Under the pieces are notes generated by a model. The model did not search any database. It saw only the letters and a list, made by a program, of their open reading frames with translations, and was not told the DNA's origin. Source: Ruminococcus flavefaciens (GTDB lineage Bacteria > Bacillota > Clostridia > Oscillospirales > Ruminococcaceae). Taken from it: 15,551 bases of DNA. The stretch lies in contig DBXO01000049.1 in NCBI GenBank assembly GCA_002309635.1, positions 24,775 through 40,325 of the forward strand, written 5' to 3'. Made by a program: the position numbers and the translations under genes. How positions within the stretch are numbered: position 1 is the first letter of the stretch; the number at the start of each line of letters is the position of its first letter. This document shows, piece by piece, positions 1 to 8,376 of the stretch.

Positions 1-2057
1 ATAACCTCTGCAAGCAGATTTGCAGGAAGCTGCTCATATCTTACGAACTCAAAGGTAAAGCTTCCGAGACCTCTTGTGGTCTGACGGAGATACATTGCGA
101 AATCGTGCATCTCACGCATAGGCACCTCAGCCTGTATAACTGTATTTCCGCCGCCTGCAGGCTCCATACCGAGAACTCTGCCTCTGCGCTTGTTGAGCTC
201 GCCCATGATATCTCCGGTATTGTCATCGGGAGCAATTACCTTAAGCTCACCAATAGGCTCAAGCATTACAGGGTCGGCCTGTCTGAGACCTTCCTTGTAA
301 GCGATAGAAGCGGCAGTCTTGAATGCCATTTCCGATGAATCAACAGGGTGATATGAACCGTCAACGAGTATCGCTTTAAGTCCGACAACAGGACAGCCTG
401 CGAGAACGCCCTTTCTTACGCTTTCCTCAAGTCCCTTCTGTACTGCGGGGAAGTAGTTCTTGGGAACAGCTCCGCCGAAGATCTTCTCCTCGAATACAAG
501 CGTATCGCTTACGCAAGGCTCGAACTCTATCCAAACGTCACCGAACTGACCGTGGCCGCCCGACTGCTTCTTGTGTCTTCCCTGAACCTTTACCTTCTTG
601 CGGATAGTCTCCTTATAAGCTATCTTCGGAACTGTAAGGTTAACATCAACACCGAACTTGCTCTTGAGCTTTGCAGCAGCAACTTCGATATGCTGCTCAC
701 CAAGGCCGCTGAGTATCTGCTCCTTTGTGGTGTCGTCCTGAACGTATGTCAGAGTAGGATCCTCCTCGATAAGGCGCTGGATACTTGTGGATATCTTGGC
801 TTCGTCGCCCTGAGCCTTAGCCTTTACTGCCATTGAATAGCAGGGCCTCGGGAATTCCATACTGCCGAATTCAACTACTCTTGAAGGATCGGAAAGTGAA
901 TCCCCGGTATTTGCCGATATCTTTGAAGCTACTACTATATCGCCTGCATAGGCAACAGATACCTCTGTCTGCTTCTTTCCGCAGAGAGTATAAAGCTTGC
1001 CGATCTTCTCGCTTGAACCCGATGAAGAATTCATAACTTCACAGTTTGAAGTAAGCTTGCCTGACATTACTCTGATGAACGACATCTTGCCTACAAAAGG
1101 ATCGGCAACTGTCTTGAATACAAATGCTGAAAGCGGACCGTTAACGTCGCATTCTACCTCAACAACATCCTTTGTGGGAGTATAAGCCTCAGCGGGATAT
1201 ACCTCGTTGGGCGACGGGAGAAGCAGCTCTATCTCCTTGAGGAGCATATCTATACCTGCAAGATCAGCAGCTGATGTGCATACAACAGGTGTGATGATAC
1301 CTCTGTTCATACCGTCATGGATACCGTCGATAAGCTCCTTCTGAGTGAACGCCTCACCCTCGAAAAACTTCTCCATAAGCTCTTCCGAGGTCTCTGCAAC
1401 AGCCTCGGAAACAGCTGCTACAAGACCGTCCACACGGTACTCGAACTTTTCGGATATCTCCGCAGTAGGCATCTCGGTCTCGATAGCGTTGCCCTTTGCG
1501 TCATATTTATAGCACTTCATCTCGATGAGATTTACATACTCAACGATAGCGCCATGGCTGATTACAGGAACAACTACCGGGCATACCGTAGGTCCGAAAA
1601 CAGTCTTGAGCTCTGTGAGCACGTTGAAGAAATTAGCGTCCTTATCGTCTATCTTGGTAACAACGAACATTTTGGACTTGCCCTGCTTTACAGCCTCCTC
1701 GTAAGCCTTCCTTGCACCGACCTTAACGCCGGATTTAGCGGATACGGTGATCATTACAGTATCAGATGCCCTGATACCTTCTATCATTTCGGCTGCAAAG
1801 TCAAACAATCCGGGAGTATCAAGGATATTTACCTTGAAATCGTTATATTCAAAAGAAGCAAGAGACGTACCGATAGAAATCTGTCTCTTTATCTCCTCGG
1901 GATCATAATCACATACTGTTGTGCCGTCAGCAGTCTTGCCGAGACGGTCGGAAGCTCCTGCTTTGTAAAGTATTGCCTCAGCAAGAGAAGTTTTTCCCGA
2001 GCCGTTATGGCCTGCAAATGCTATGTTTTTTACCTTGTTAACATCATATTCTTTCAT
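1..2057 (-). CDS. EF-G-like translational GTPase (EF-G paralogue), C-terminus cut off by window edge
   Basis: About 685 codons are visible; EF-G proteins are near 690, so only a few C-terminal residues are missing. The domains follow EF-G order: GTP-binding domain, domain II, domain III, domain IV (QSGGHGQFGDVWIEF, like the EF-G SGGRGQ loop) and domain V. G motifs seen are G1 AGHNGSGKTS (15-24), G3 DTPG (80-83), G4 TKID (134-137) and G5 TSA (near 260). These differ from housekeeping EF-G (AHIDAGKTT, RGITI, NKMD): switch I reads RQISI (58-62) and the N of NKxD is T. This matches the EF-G-like/EF-G2 class, not the main fusA found beside rpsL/rpsG and tuf. The start is ATG at 2057 with AGGAG about 10 bases upstream. 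It has its own promoter and sits alone after a flippase gene. EF-G family membership is near certain; whether it catalyses translocation or something more specialised cannot be read from the sequence. Confidence 0.9.
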   Translation of the reverse strand, partial: MKEYDVNKVKNIAFAGHNGSGKTSLAEAILYKAGASDRLGKTADGTTVCDYDPEEIKRQISIGTSLASFEYNDFKVNILDTPGLFDFAAEMIEGIRASDTVMITVSAKSGVKVGARKAYEEAVKQGKSKMFVVTKIDDKDANFFNVLTELKTVFGPTVCPVVVPVISHGAIVEYVNLIEMKCYKYDAKGNAIETEMPTAEISEKFEYRVDGLVAAVSEAVAETSEELMEKFFEGEAFTQKELIDGIHDGMNRGIITPVVCTSAADLAGIDMLLKEIELLLPSPNEVYPAEAYTPTKDVVEVECDVNGPLSAFVFKTVADPFVGKMSFIRVMSGKLTSNCEVMNSSSGSSEKIGKLYTLCGKKQTEVSVAYAGDIVVASKISANTGDSLSDPSRVVEFGSMEFPRPCYSMAVKAKAQGDEAKISTSIQRLIEEDPTLTYVQDDTTKEQILSGLGEQHIEVAAAKLKSKFGVDVNLTVPKIAYKETIRKKVKVQGRHKKQSGGHGQFGDVWIEFEPCVSDTLVFEEKIFGGAVPKNYFPAVQKGLEESVRKGVLAGCPVVGLKAILVDGSYHPVDSSEMAFKTAASIAYKEGLRQADPVMLEPIGELKVIAPDDNTGDIMGELNKRRGRVLGMEPAGGGNTVIQAEVPMREMHDFAMYLRQTTRGLGSFTFEFVRYEQLPANLLAEV

Positions 2058-2112
2058 GACAAAGTTTCTCCTCTTATTTGGTTTATCCGTCTTATATTCA
2101 CGGCATACAAAT

Positions 2113-2141
2113 ATTATAATTCATTAATAAAAAAATTGCAA
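2113..2141 (-). promoter_or_regulatory. Sigma-A-type promoter of the EF-G-like gene
   Basis: On the minus strand a -35 box TTGCAA (2136-2141) is followed by a 17-base spacer and a perfect -10 box TATAAT (2113-2118). The spacer is T-rich. Predicted transcription starts near 2106, giving a leader of about 49 bases before the ATG at 2057. The -35 box lies only 25 bases past the stop codon of the flippase gene, and I see no terminator in between, so read-through from that gene is also possible. Confidence 0.8.
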
Positions 2142-2165
2142 TACTAACATAAAATTTTCTACATT

Positions 2166-3713
2166 TCATATTACACGGCTAACAGTTTGTTGTGCAGTAT
2201 CACCAAAATATTCTTCTCCGCATTTACCAAAAAGCTTTACTTTTCCCAATGCGAAGAAAATACCAAAATATAATGCCGCCCATATTATCCCGAAAAACAG
2301 CATATCCGCAGGTACGTCTGTTTTTCCTTTCGTTAATCTAAAAAACAGTTCGGGAACCGGAATCGTCACAAATGCCAGTATTACGGGAAAGATCAATGTT
2401 CCACAAAGTGCCCTTCCGGTTCCTGTCGCCTTTGTTGTTTTAAGGTAACGCATAATGTTGCCGTAAATATTGCTTGCATAGTAGGAGATCACTATACCGT
2501 AAAATCCTGTTTTAGGTATGAGTATCAGAACTGCCGCGATACGGATAATATACTCTGTAAGATAGTTGAAGGATGAAAAGCTCTGCATGCCAAGCCCTTT
2601 GATAACGGCTTCAAGGACTATCTCCATGTAGATGAACGGAACAACCGGCGCTATCATGGCTATCATTCTGCCGGCAAGCTCTCCGCCGCCGAGGATAACG
2701 CCGATATCTTTGCCGAATCTGACCAGAACTGCCGCAGAAAACACTGAAAACATAAGAGTCAATGCAATCAGCCGTTCCGTAAATCGTCTTATCCTTGCTC
2801 TGTTCTTTGCAGCTGCCGCTCTTGCGGTCTCGCTGACTATTATTCCCGACATTGAACAAAGAACGACCGACGGAAAGAAAAGTGTCGGTATCACGATAGC
2901 CTCAAATATACCGAACTTTCCGAGAGCGCCCCCTGCAGAATCGCCATACTGCCGCAGGCATATTGGTATCAATGCGTCATTTGTGCTGCTAAGCACTGCT
3001 GTAAGGATACCCCCTCCCATTATTGGAAGGCATTCGGAGATATATTCACGAAATCTCAGTGAACAGCGCTTTGTACTCCGTTTTCTTATACGCAGGTAAA
3101 AAATACAGCTCAGAAGCATGGAAATACTGTTTCCCGCTATGATGCCTCCTATCATTATACAGCAGACCGTACTCTCGGACGAAGCTCCTGCAAATATGGA
3201 AAATCCGACTATCACACTGCATCTTGATGCGAATTCGATCATATCCACCGCCGCAGTTACGGCAGACTTGCGGCAGGCGTTGAAATAGCCCTTGAAACAA
3301 GCTGCTACTGCTCCTGTTATAAGTGCCAGCGGCATTAAACGTATGGCCGTCATCATATGAGTGCAGCTGAAAAAACGTACACTTATGGGCTCCGCAAGCA
3401 TTATTACAAAAGCTGAAACAGCTATACTGAGCAGCAGGCAAAGTTTTATACCGTAAAACAATACTTTATTCGGATCGCCGCATAGCTTGCCTATCTCCTC
3501 GGATATTAGCCGACTTGTACACAAAAATGCATTTCCGTTTGAAAGTATTCCCGCAAGTCCGAGGAACGATCCCATAAGGCTCAGTATACCTATTGCCGAA
3601 GAACCGAGCTGTTTTGTTATGAATACGTTCAGCAGCAAAGCCGCAGAATCAAGAAAAAGCTGCATCAGCGTCAGCAGAGCAGTATCACGGACAATTTTGC
3701 TTTTTATTATCAT
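2166..3713 (-). CDS. MOP-superfamily lipid-linked oligosaccharide flippase, SpoVB/Wzx-like
   Basis: This 515-residue protein is almost wholly hydrophobic, with roughly 12-14 membrane segments joined by short basic loops such as RIRKRSTKR near 210. That is the layout of the MATE/MOP family (SpoVB, MurJ, Wzx), which flips lipid-linked sugars across the cytoplasmic membrane. The N-terminal part (TALLTLMQLFLDSAALLLNV, then FITKQLGSSAIGILSL) has the shape of SpoVB and polysaccharide flippases: a first helix followed by a short G-rich turn. The length fits SpoVB (about 520). The start is ATG at 3713 with GGAGG six bases upstream. Two terminator-like hairpins separate it from pfkA, so it is probably its own unit; a possible sigma-E-type promoter lies upstream. 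A peptidoglycan or cortex precursor substrate is inference, since residues do not fix substrate in this family. A MurJ-type lipid II flippase or capsule exporter are alternatives. Confidence 0.8.
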   Translation of the reverse strand: MIIKSKIVRDTALLTLMQLFLDSAALLLNVFITKQLGSSAIGILSLMGSFLGLAGILSNGNAFLCTSRLISEEIGKLCGDPNKVLFYGIKLCLLLSIAVSAFVIMLAEPISVRFFSCTHMMTAIRLMPLALITGAVAACFKGYFNACRKSAVTAAVDMIEFASRCSVIVGFSIFAGASSESTVCCIMIGGIIAGNSISMLLSCIFYLRIRKRSTKRCSLRFREYISECLPIMGGGILTAVLSSTNDALIPICLRQYGDSAGGALGKFGIFEAIVIPTLFFPSVVLCSMSGIIVSETARAAAAKNRARIRRFTERLIALTLMFSVFSAAVLVRFGKDIGVILGGGELAGRMIAMIAPVVPFIYMEIVLEAVIKGLGMQSFSSFNYLTEYIIRIAAVLILIPKTGFYGIVISYYASNIYGNIMRYLKTTKATGTGRALCGTLIFPVILAFVTIPVPELFFRLTKGKTDVPADMLFFGIIWAALYFGIFFALGKVKLFGKCGEEYFGDTAQQTVSRVI

Positions 3714-3738
3714 AGTTTCCTCCAGTATTTAATGCTAC

Positions 3739-3767
3739 ATTTTATGGAGAAAAACAAATAAAAATGC
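3739..3767 (-). promoter_or_regulatory. Possible sigma-E-like sporulation promoter upstream of the flippase gene
   Basis: On the minus strand GCATTTT (3761-3767), a 14-base spacer and CATAAAAT (3739-3746) each differ by one base from the Bacillus sigma-E consensus as I recall it (KMATATT, 14 bases, CATACA-T). The predicted start would leave a leader of about 18 bases carrying GGAGG before the ATG at 3713. The region is AT-rich, so a chance match is quite possible. A weak sigma-A reading (TTGGCA, 18 bases, CATAAA) uses nearly the same bases. Confidence 0.35.
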
Positions 3768-3807
3768 CAAAAAGCCCCGGAATGTCAGTTCCCCTGGACT
3801 TTTTGGC
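3760..3807 (-). terminator. Second, tandem terminator-like hairpin between pfkA and the flippase gene
   Basis: Arms 3766-3780 and 3793-3807 pair over 15 positions with a 12-base loop. On the minus-strand transcript there are 13 Watson-Crick pairs, one G-U pair and one A-G mismatch; the plus-strand transcript would have two true mismatches, so the minus strand is favoured. A T-rich tract (ATTTTTATTTG) follows on the minus strand. It could be a back-up terminator for pfkA or a leader element of the flippase gene. Confidence 0.6.
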
Positions 3808-3814
3808 TCCCTTA

Positions 3815-3850
3815 CATATAAAAACGCACCTGAAAGTCAGGTGCGTTTAT
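3815..3850 (-). terminator. Rho-independent terminator of pfkA
   Basis: A perfect 12-base inverted repeat (AAACGCACCTGA at 3822-3833, mirrored at 3837-3848) with a 3-base loop begins 7 bases past the pfkA stop codon. On the minus strand the stem ends in TTTTTATATG. Stem, tight loop and U-run directly after a stop codon make this a clear intrinsic terminator. Confidence 0.92.
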
Positions 3851-3854
3851 CAGA

Positions 3855-4817
3855 TCAATATGCGATCTCTTCTGCAATGTGATGAAGCTTCTCGTCATAC
3901 TCCTTATGCATCGAAAGAGCTTCCTGTATGTCATAATCCACAAGCTTGCTGTCCTTGATACCAACAACACGGTTACCGATGCCCTGCTCAAGGAGCTCAA
4001 CAGCATAGTAGCCCATTCTTGTAGCTTCAACTCTGTCTCTTACTGTAGGCGAGCCGCCTCTCTGAACGTGACCGAGTATAGTAAATCTTGCATCGATGCC
4101 TGTCTTTTCCTGAAGCATCTTTGCGATCTCCTCAGAGTGGCCAACGCTCTCGGCAACGATAACAACAAAGTTCTGCTTGCCCTTTGCCTTCTTTGCCAGC
4201 ATAGTATTGGCAATAGCATTTATATCATAAGGAACTTCCTTTGTGATTATATCTGTAGCACCGCAGGCAATACCAGTATTTACAGCAATATGACCTGCAC
4301 CTCTGCCCATTACCTCAACAACAGAGATCCTGTCGTGTGACTGAGCTGTATCACGAAGCTTGTCCACAAGATCCATAGCTGTGTTCATAGCTGTATCAAA
4401 GCCTATAGTATAATCCGTACAGGCAATATCGTTGTCGATAGTACCCGGAAGTCCGATACAGAGCACGCCCTGTGCAGAAAGATCAGCAGCACCTCTGAAT
4501 GAACCGTCGCCGCCGATAACTACAAGACCTTCGATACCGAGCTCGTCGCACTTGGCCTTGCCCTTTGCAACGCCCTCTGCTGTTCTGAACTCAGGACATC
4601 TTGCTGTATAAAGAGTGGTTCCGCCTCTATGAATAATATCAGATACGCTTCTTTCATCCATTTTGATGATGTCGCCGTTGATGAGTCCTACATATCCTCT
4701 GCGAATTCCATAGACCTCCATCCCCTTGCTCAGAGCCGATCTAACAACTGCTCTTACTGCGGCATTCATTCCCGGGGCGTCGCCGCCGCTTGTTAAAACA
4801 CCGATTTTCTTGATCAT
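3855..4817 (-). CDS. pfkA: ATP-dependent 6-phosphofructokinase
   Basis: PfkA phosphorylates fructose-6-phosphate to fructose-1,6-bisphosphate with ATP in the cytoplasm, the committed step of glycolysis. The 320 residues match the bacterial tetrameric PfkA length. Visible motifs are TSGGDAPGMN (9-18), IGGDGS (101-106), PGTIDND (124-130, catalytic D128 and D130), MGRGAGH (170-176) and GHVQRGG (249-255). Glycine at 105 and at 125 (PGT, where pyrophosphate enzymes have PKT) marks the ATP-using type. An in-frame ATG 27 bases further upstream (4844) is rejected, because MIKKIGVLTSGG is the usual PfkA N-terminus and GGAG lies 7-8 bases before the ATG at 4817. It has its own strong promoter and terminator, so it is at least partly independent of dnaE upstream. 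Its product stimulates HPr kinase, encoded earlier in the same gene string. Confidence 0.97.
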   Translation of the reverse strand: MIKKIGVLTSGGDAPGMNAAVRAVVRSALSKGMEVYGIRRGYVGLINGDIIKMDERSVSDIIHRGGTTLYTARCPEFRTAEGVAKGKAKCDELGIEGLVVIGGDGSFRGAADLSAQGVLCIGLPGTIDNDIACTDYTIGFDTAMNTAMDLVDKLRDTAQSHDRISVVEVMGRGAGHIAVNTGIACGATDIITKEVPYDINAIANTMLAKKAKGKQNFVVIVAESVGHSEEIAKMLQEKTGIDARFTILGHVQRGGSPTVRDRVEATRMGYYAVELLEQGIGNRVVGIKDSKLVDYDIQEALSMHKEYDEKLHHIAEEIAY

Positions 4818-4856
4818 AAATATTCTCCATTCTGCACTTGGCAAATATTATTTAAC

Positions 4857-4873
4857 TCGCAGGAAAACTGCGA
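4857..4873 (-). other. Short hairpin in the pfkA leader
   Basis: TCGCAG (4857-4862) and CTGCGA (4868-4873) form a perfect 6-base inverted repeat around a 5-base loop, inside the predicted pfkA leader of about 70 bases. It lies some 40 bases before the start codon and is not followed by a T-run, so it is not a terminator. It could stabilise the transcript or be a protein-binding site; no known riboswitch is recognised. Confidence 0.45.
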
Positions 4874-4892
4874 AATAATCCCATACTCTTAT

Positions 4893-4921
4893 ATTTTACT
4901 ACTTTGTGTAAAAAATGTCAA
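4893..4921 (-). promoter_or_regulatory. Strong sigma-A-type promoter of pfkA
   Basis: A perfect -35 box TTGACA (4916-4921), an exact 17-base spacer and a near-perfect -10 box TAAAAT (4893-4898) lie in the 154-base gap between dnaE and pfkA. Predicted transcription starts near 4886. This is the best promoter in the window and fits the high expression expected for a glycolytic enzyme. The rest of the gap (4922-4971) holds only a weak AT-rich inverted repeat and no convincing dnaE terminator. Confidence 0.9.
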
Positions 4922-4971
4922 GAGTATTAATGATTTTTTTCGTTCCGAAGTGTGATTTGACCGAAAAATCG

Positions 4972-7900
4972 TTATATAAGTCCTATTTTTGAAGGTAAAA
5001 AGTGTTTTTTCAGTTCCTCGTATGAGTTCTTTGTCAGTTTTAAACTCAGTTTTGCTCTCGGTGCCACTGTCTTTCGGATATCCGTAAGGTAACAGCAGAC
5101 AGCTGTGTCACCTGCATAACGGGTGCATATATCCATTAGCTCAGGAGTGAGGAGAGGCTCCTTCGACGTCATTTTGAAGCAAAGCTTCATATTGGAGAGC
5201 ATTCTCTCAAATTCCGTCTCGGCGGTTACAGCGCCGCATATCACTGAAATACGCTCGTCCTTAACGGATATCCTGCCGTTTATGATAACAATAGCGTCGT
5301 TTTTCAGCTTATTTCCGCTTATAAGATAAAGATCCGGGAAAACGACAGCTTCTATCTCACCAGTTTCGTCCGCAAAGGTGGCAAAGCACATCTTGTCACC
5401 GTTTTTGGTAACATGAAGCTTTATGCTTTCAATGGAGCACAGAAGCTTCACATTCATTCCGTCGGTAACGGAGCCCTCCGCGATAAGTTCCCTTATCTTC
5501 TTGGCATGCATGAGCTCAGCTATCCAGCCGTAGGGAGTGAGTGGATGACCGCTGAGATACATTCCCGTTGCGTCCTTTTCGAGGGCAAGTATGGTCTTGT
5601 GGTCGTACTCGGGCTTAAAAGGTACACGTATATTCATTTCCGAGGTATCTGTACCATCCAGGAAATTGAGCTGTCCCTCGATAATGCCCCTTGAATTGGA
5701 GCCTGCCATATCAAACAGCGCCTCGTAGCTTTCGAGCATTTGCCGGCGGTTAAGACCGAGGCCGTCAAAGGCTCCCGCTTTTATAAGGTTTTCAAGCGCC
5801 TTTTTGTTGAGCTCACGCCCGTCAACACGCTCGCAGAAATCCTGCAAACTAAAAAACGGACCATTTTCTTTCCTTTCGGCTATTATTTTATCAGCAAGAC
5901 CGCTGCCTGCATTTTTAATGGCAAGAAGTCCGAAATACATTTTTCCGTCGGCAAAGGTAAAGCCCTTATTGCTTTTGTTTATGTCGGGACGCATTATATC
6001 TATACCGCTTTCCCGGCAGGAATCGATATACTCCGAAAGCTTTGAGCTGACGCTCATAACGCTTGACATAAGCGCAGCCATATATTCACCGCGGTAATGG
6101 TATTTCAGATACGCCGTCTGATAGGCAAGATACGCATATGCTGCCGCATGCGATTTGTTGAACGCATATGAAGCAAAGCTTACCATCTCGTCAAATACGG
6201 AATTGGCAATATCCTCGGATACGCCGTTTCCGGCAGCTCCCTTTACGAAGCTGTCACGCTCCTTAAGCATAACGTCGTGTTTTTTCTTAGCCATTGCCCT
6301 GCGTACAATATCCGCATGGCCATAGGAATATCCCGCAAGCTTTCGGCATATCTCCATTACCTGCTCCTGATATACCATACAGCCGTAGGTGTCCGACAAT
6401 ATCTCTTTCAGGAGGGGGTGCTTATAGGTCACGCTGTCGGGGTGCTTTTTGTTTTCGATATAAACAGGTATAGACTTCATCGGCCCCGGACGGTAAAGGG
6501 ATATTATCACGATAAGGTCCTCGAGACGCTCAGGTCTCAGCTCCATAACGCGGGCTGTCATGCCCTCGCTCTCAAACTGGAATACCCCCACTGTATCGCC
6601 GTCGGACATCATTTTGTATACTCCCCCGTCATCTACGGGAATCCTTGAAATATCAAAATCGGGGTCCTTTTTTTGTATCTCGTTTACTGTATCCCTTATT
6701 ATTGTAAGATTGCGAAGTCCGAGAAAGTCCATTTTCAGCAATCCCAGTGACTCAAGAACGCCCATGGTGTACTGGGTAACTATTGTATCGTCATTTCTCT
6801 GCAGCGGTACAAGATCGCTAAGCGGAACAGCGGAAATAACCACTCCTGCCGCATGAGTGGAAGCATGACGAGGCATTCCCTCAAGCTGCACAGCAAGATC
6901 AATAAGCTTTCGCATTGTTCTGTCGGAGTGGTACAATCCGCTGAGCTCATCCGATTCCTTCAGCGCCTCACTGAGAGTTGATTTCGGGTCTATCTCCTTT
7001 GCCGCCGTATCACATAACTGATAGGATACGCCGAGAACTCTGCCCACATCGCGTACTGCCGCACGTGCTTTCAGTGTATCAAAGGCTATAATTTCCGAAA
7101 CGCGGTCAGCTCCATAGCGCTGTACAACGTAATCCTTGACGCTCTGCCTGCCCTCGATACAGAAATCAATATCGAAATCCGGCATGCTGACTCTTTCGGG
7201 ATTAAGGAAGCGCTCAAAAAGCAGATTGAACTTTATGGGGTCAATTCCCGTTATGCCGATACAGTATGCACAAAGACTGCCTGCTCCCGAGCCTCTGCCC
7301 GGACCTACAGGGACATTATTCTCTCTTGCGTAACGGATAAAATCCCATACTATAAGATAATAGTCGGTATATCCCATTTTTATTATGACATCAAGCTCGT
7401 ATTCAAGCCTTCCGGTTACATTTGCAGGCGGCTCGGGGCCGTATTTTTCAAACATGCCCTTTCGGCAGAGCTCACGGAAGTATTCCTTATTATCGCTGAC
7501 TCCTTCAATCGTGAACTTCGGGAGCTTTATATTGCCGAATTCAAATTCAACGTTGCAGCGCTTCGCTATCATAGCCGTATTTGAAACAGCCTCCTCGTGG
7601 CCCTTGAAAAGCTCTGCCATTTCCCCGGCTGACTTTACGTAAAACTCCTCAGTCTCAAAACGCATACCGTTGGGCTCGTCAAGAGTTTTTCCCGTCTGTA
7701 TGCAGAGAAGCACCTGCTGCATTTCCGAATCCTTTTTATTTACGTAGTGACAGTCGTTTGTAGCAGCAAGAGGTATGCCCGTTTCAGCAGAAAGCCTGTA
7801 AAGCAGCGGAAGATTACTGACCTCCTCCTTTATGCCGTGATTCTGTATCTCTATGAAGTAATTATTGCTGCCAAATATGTCTCTGTACTTAAGAACAACA

Positions 7901-8376
7901 GACTTTGCCTCTTCATAGCTGCCGTCCGACAAAGCTCTCTGCACCTCGCCTGCAAGACAGGCTGACATGCAGATAAGACCGCTGTGATACTTTTTCAGCA
8001 GCTCAAGATCCACTCTCGGCTTGTTGTAAAAGCCCTCTATGCTTGCATAGGAAACAAGCTTTACAAGGTTGCGGTAGCCCTCGTTGTTCTCGCAGAGGAG
8101 AATAAGATGATAAGGGGAGGAATCAAGCTTTGGTTCGCGGTCATGGCGGGTGCGCCTTGCAACGTATACCTCGCAGCCGATCACAGGCTTTATCCCCTGA
8201 GCCTTTGCGGCATTCCAGAACTCCACAGCTCCGTACATATTGCCGTGGTCGGTAATGGCAACAGCTGTCTGCCCGAGCTCCTTTATACGGGAAATGAGCT
8301 CCTTTATGCGGCAGGCACCGTCGAGCAGACTGTATTCCGTATGGACATGAAGATTTACAAATTCATCCGCTCTCAT
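4972..8376 (-). CDS. dnaE: DNA polymerase III alpha subunit, DnaE type
   Basis: DnaE is the C-family DNA polymerase; in Firmicutes it usually works beside PolC, extending primers or copying damaged DNA. The 1134 residues hold an N-terminal PHP domain with its metal-site pattern (HVH at 10-12, DHG at 43-45, GCE at 67-69, DCH at 208-210), which looks intact. The polymerase core follows: GPGRGSGAGS (358-367), PDFDIDF (399-405, catalytic D400, D402 and probably D404), HAAGVV (508-513) and KMDFLG with D550 as the third catalytic aspartate. A helix-hairpin-helix region and an OB-fold (near 980-1050, FATFADETGEIEAVVFPDLY) follow. There is no exonuclease insertion in the PHP domain, so it is DnaE and not PolC. 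The start is ATG at 8376, overlapping the whiA stop as ATGA, which implies coupled translation. Confidence 0.97.
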   Translation of the reverse strand: MRADEFVNLHVHTEYSLLDGACRIKELISRIKELGQTAVAITDHGNMYGAVEFWNAAKAQGIKPVIGCEVYVARRTRHDREPKLDSSPYHLILLCENNEGYRNLVKLVSYASIEGFYNKPRVDLELLKKYHSGLICMSACLAGEVQRALSDGSYEEAKSVVLKYRDIFGSNNYFIEIQNHGIKEEVSNLPLLYRLSAETGIPLAATNDCHYVNKKDSEMQQVLLCIQTGKTLDEPNGMRFETEEFYVKSAGEMAELFKGHEEAVSNTAMIAKRCNVEFEFGNIKLPKFTIEGVSDNKEYFRELCRKGMFEKYGPEPPANVTGRLEYELDVIIKMGYTDYYLIVWDFIRYARENNVPVGPGRGSGAGSLCAYCIGITGIDPIKFNLLFERFLNPERVSMPDFDIDFCIEGRQSVKDYVVQRYGADRVSEIIAFDTLKARAAVRDVGRVLGVSYQLCDTAAKEIDPKSTLSEALKESDELSGLYHSDRTMRKLIDLAVQLEGMPRHASTHAAGVVISAVPLSDLVPLQRNDDTIVTQYTMGVLESLGLLKMDFLGLRNLTIIRDTVNEIQKKDPDFDISRIPVDDGGVYKMMSDGDTVGVFQFESEGMTARVMELRPERLEDLIVIISLYRPGPMKSIPVYIENKKHPDSVTYKHPLLKEILSDTYGCMVYQEQVMEICRKLAGYSYGHADIVRRAMAKKKHDVMLKERDSFVKGAAGNGVSEDIANSVFDEMVSFASYAFNKSHAAAYAYLAYQTAYLKYHYRGEYMAALMSSVMSVSSKLSEYIDSCRESGIDIMRPDINKSNKGFTFADGKMYFGLLAIKNAGSGLADKIIAERKENGPFFSLQDFCERVDGRELNKKALENLIKAGAFDGLGLNRRQMLESYEALFDMAGSNSRGIIEGQLNFLDGTDTSEMNIRVPFKPEYDHKTILALEKDATGMYLSGHPLTPYGWIAELMHAKKIRELIAEGSVTDGMNVKLLCSIESIKLHVTKNGDKMCFATFADETGEIEAVVFPDLYLISGNKLKNDAIVIINGRISVKDERISVICGAVTAETEFERMLSNMKLCFKMTSKEPLLTPELMDICTRYAGDTAVCCYLTDIRKTVAPRAKLSLKLTKNSYEELKKHFLPSKIGLI

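Noticed and set aside
1317..2147. Open frame of 276 codons on the plus strand
   Set aside because: It lies antisense to the EF-G-like gene, has no family resemblance and no promoter or ribosome binding site; it arises from codon bias of the real gene.
2632..3099. Open frame of 155 codons on the plus strand inside the flippase gene
   Set aside because: It is a mirror frame of a long membrane-protein gene with consistent SpoVB-like features; its product has no recognisable motif.
4818..4844. Longer N-terminus for pfkA starting at an ATG at 4844
   Set aside because: The extension MPSAEWRIF is not part of PfkA proteins, and the Shine-Dalgarno sequence sits within it, positioned for the ATG at 4817.
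4930..4971. Weak inverted repeat (ATTTTTCG with CGAAAAAAAT) after dnaE as a terminator
   Set aside because: The stem is almost all A-T, the loop is about 19 bases and no T-run follows, so it does not meet terminator criteria.
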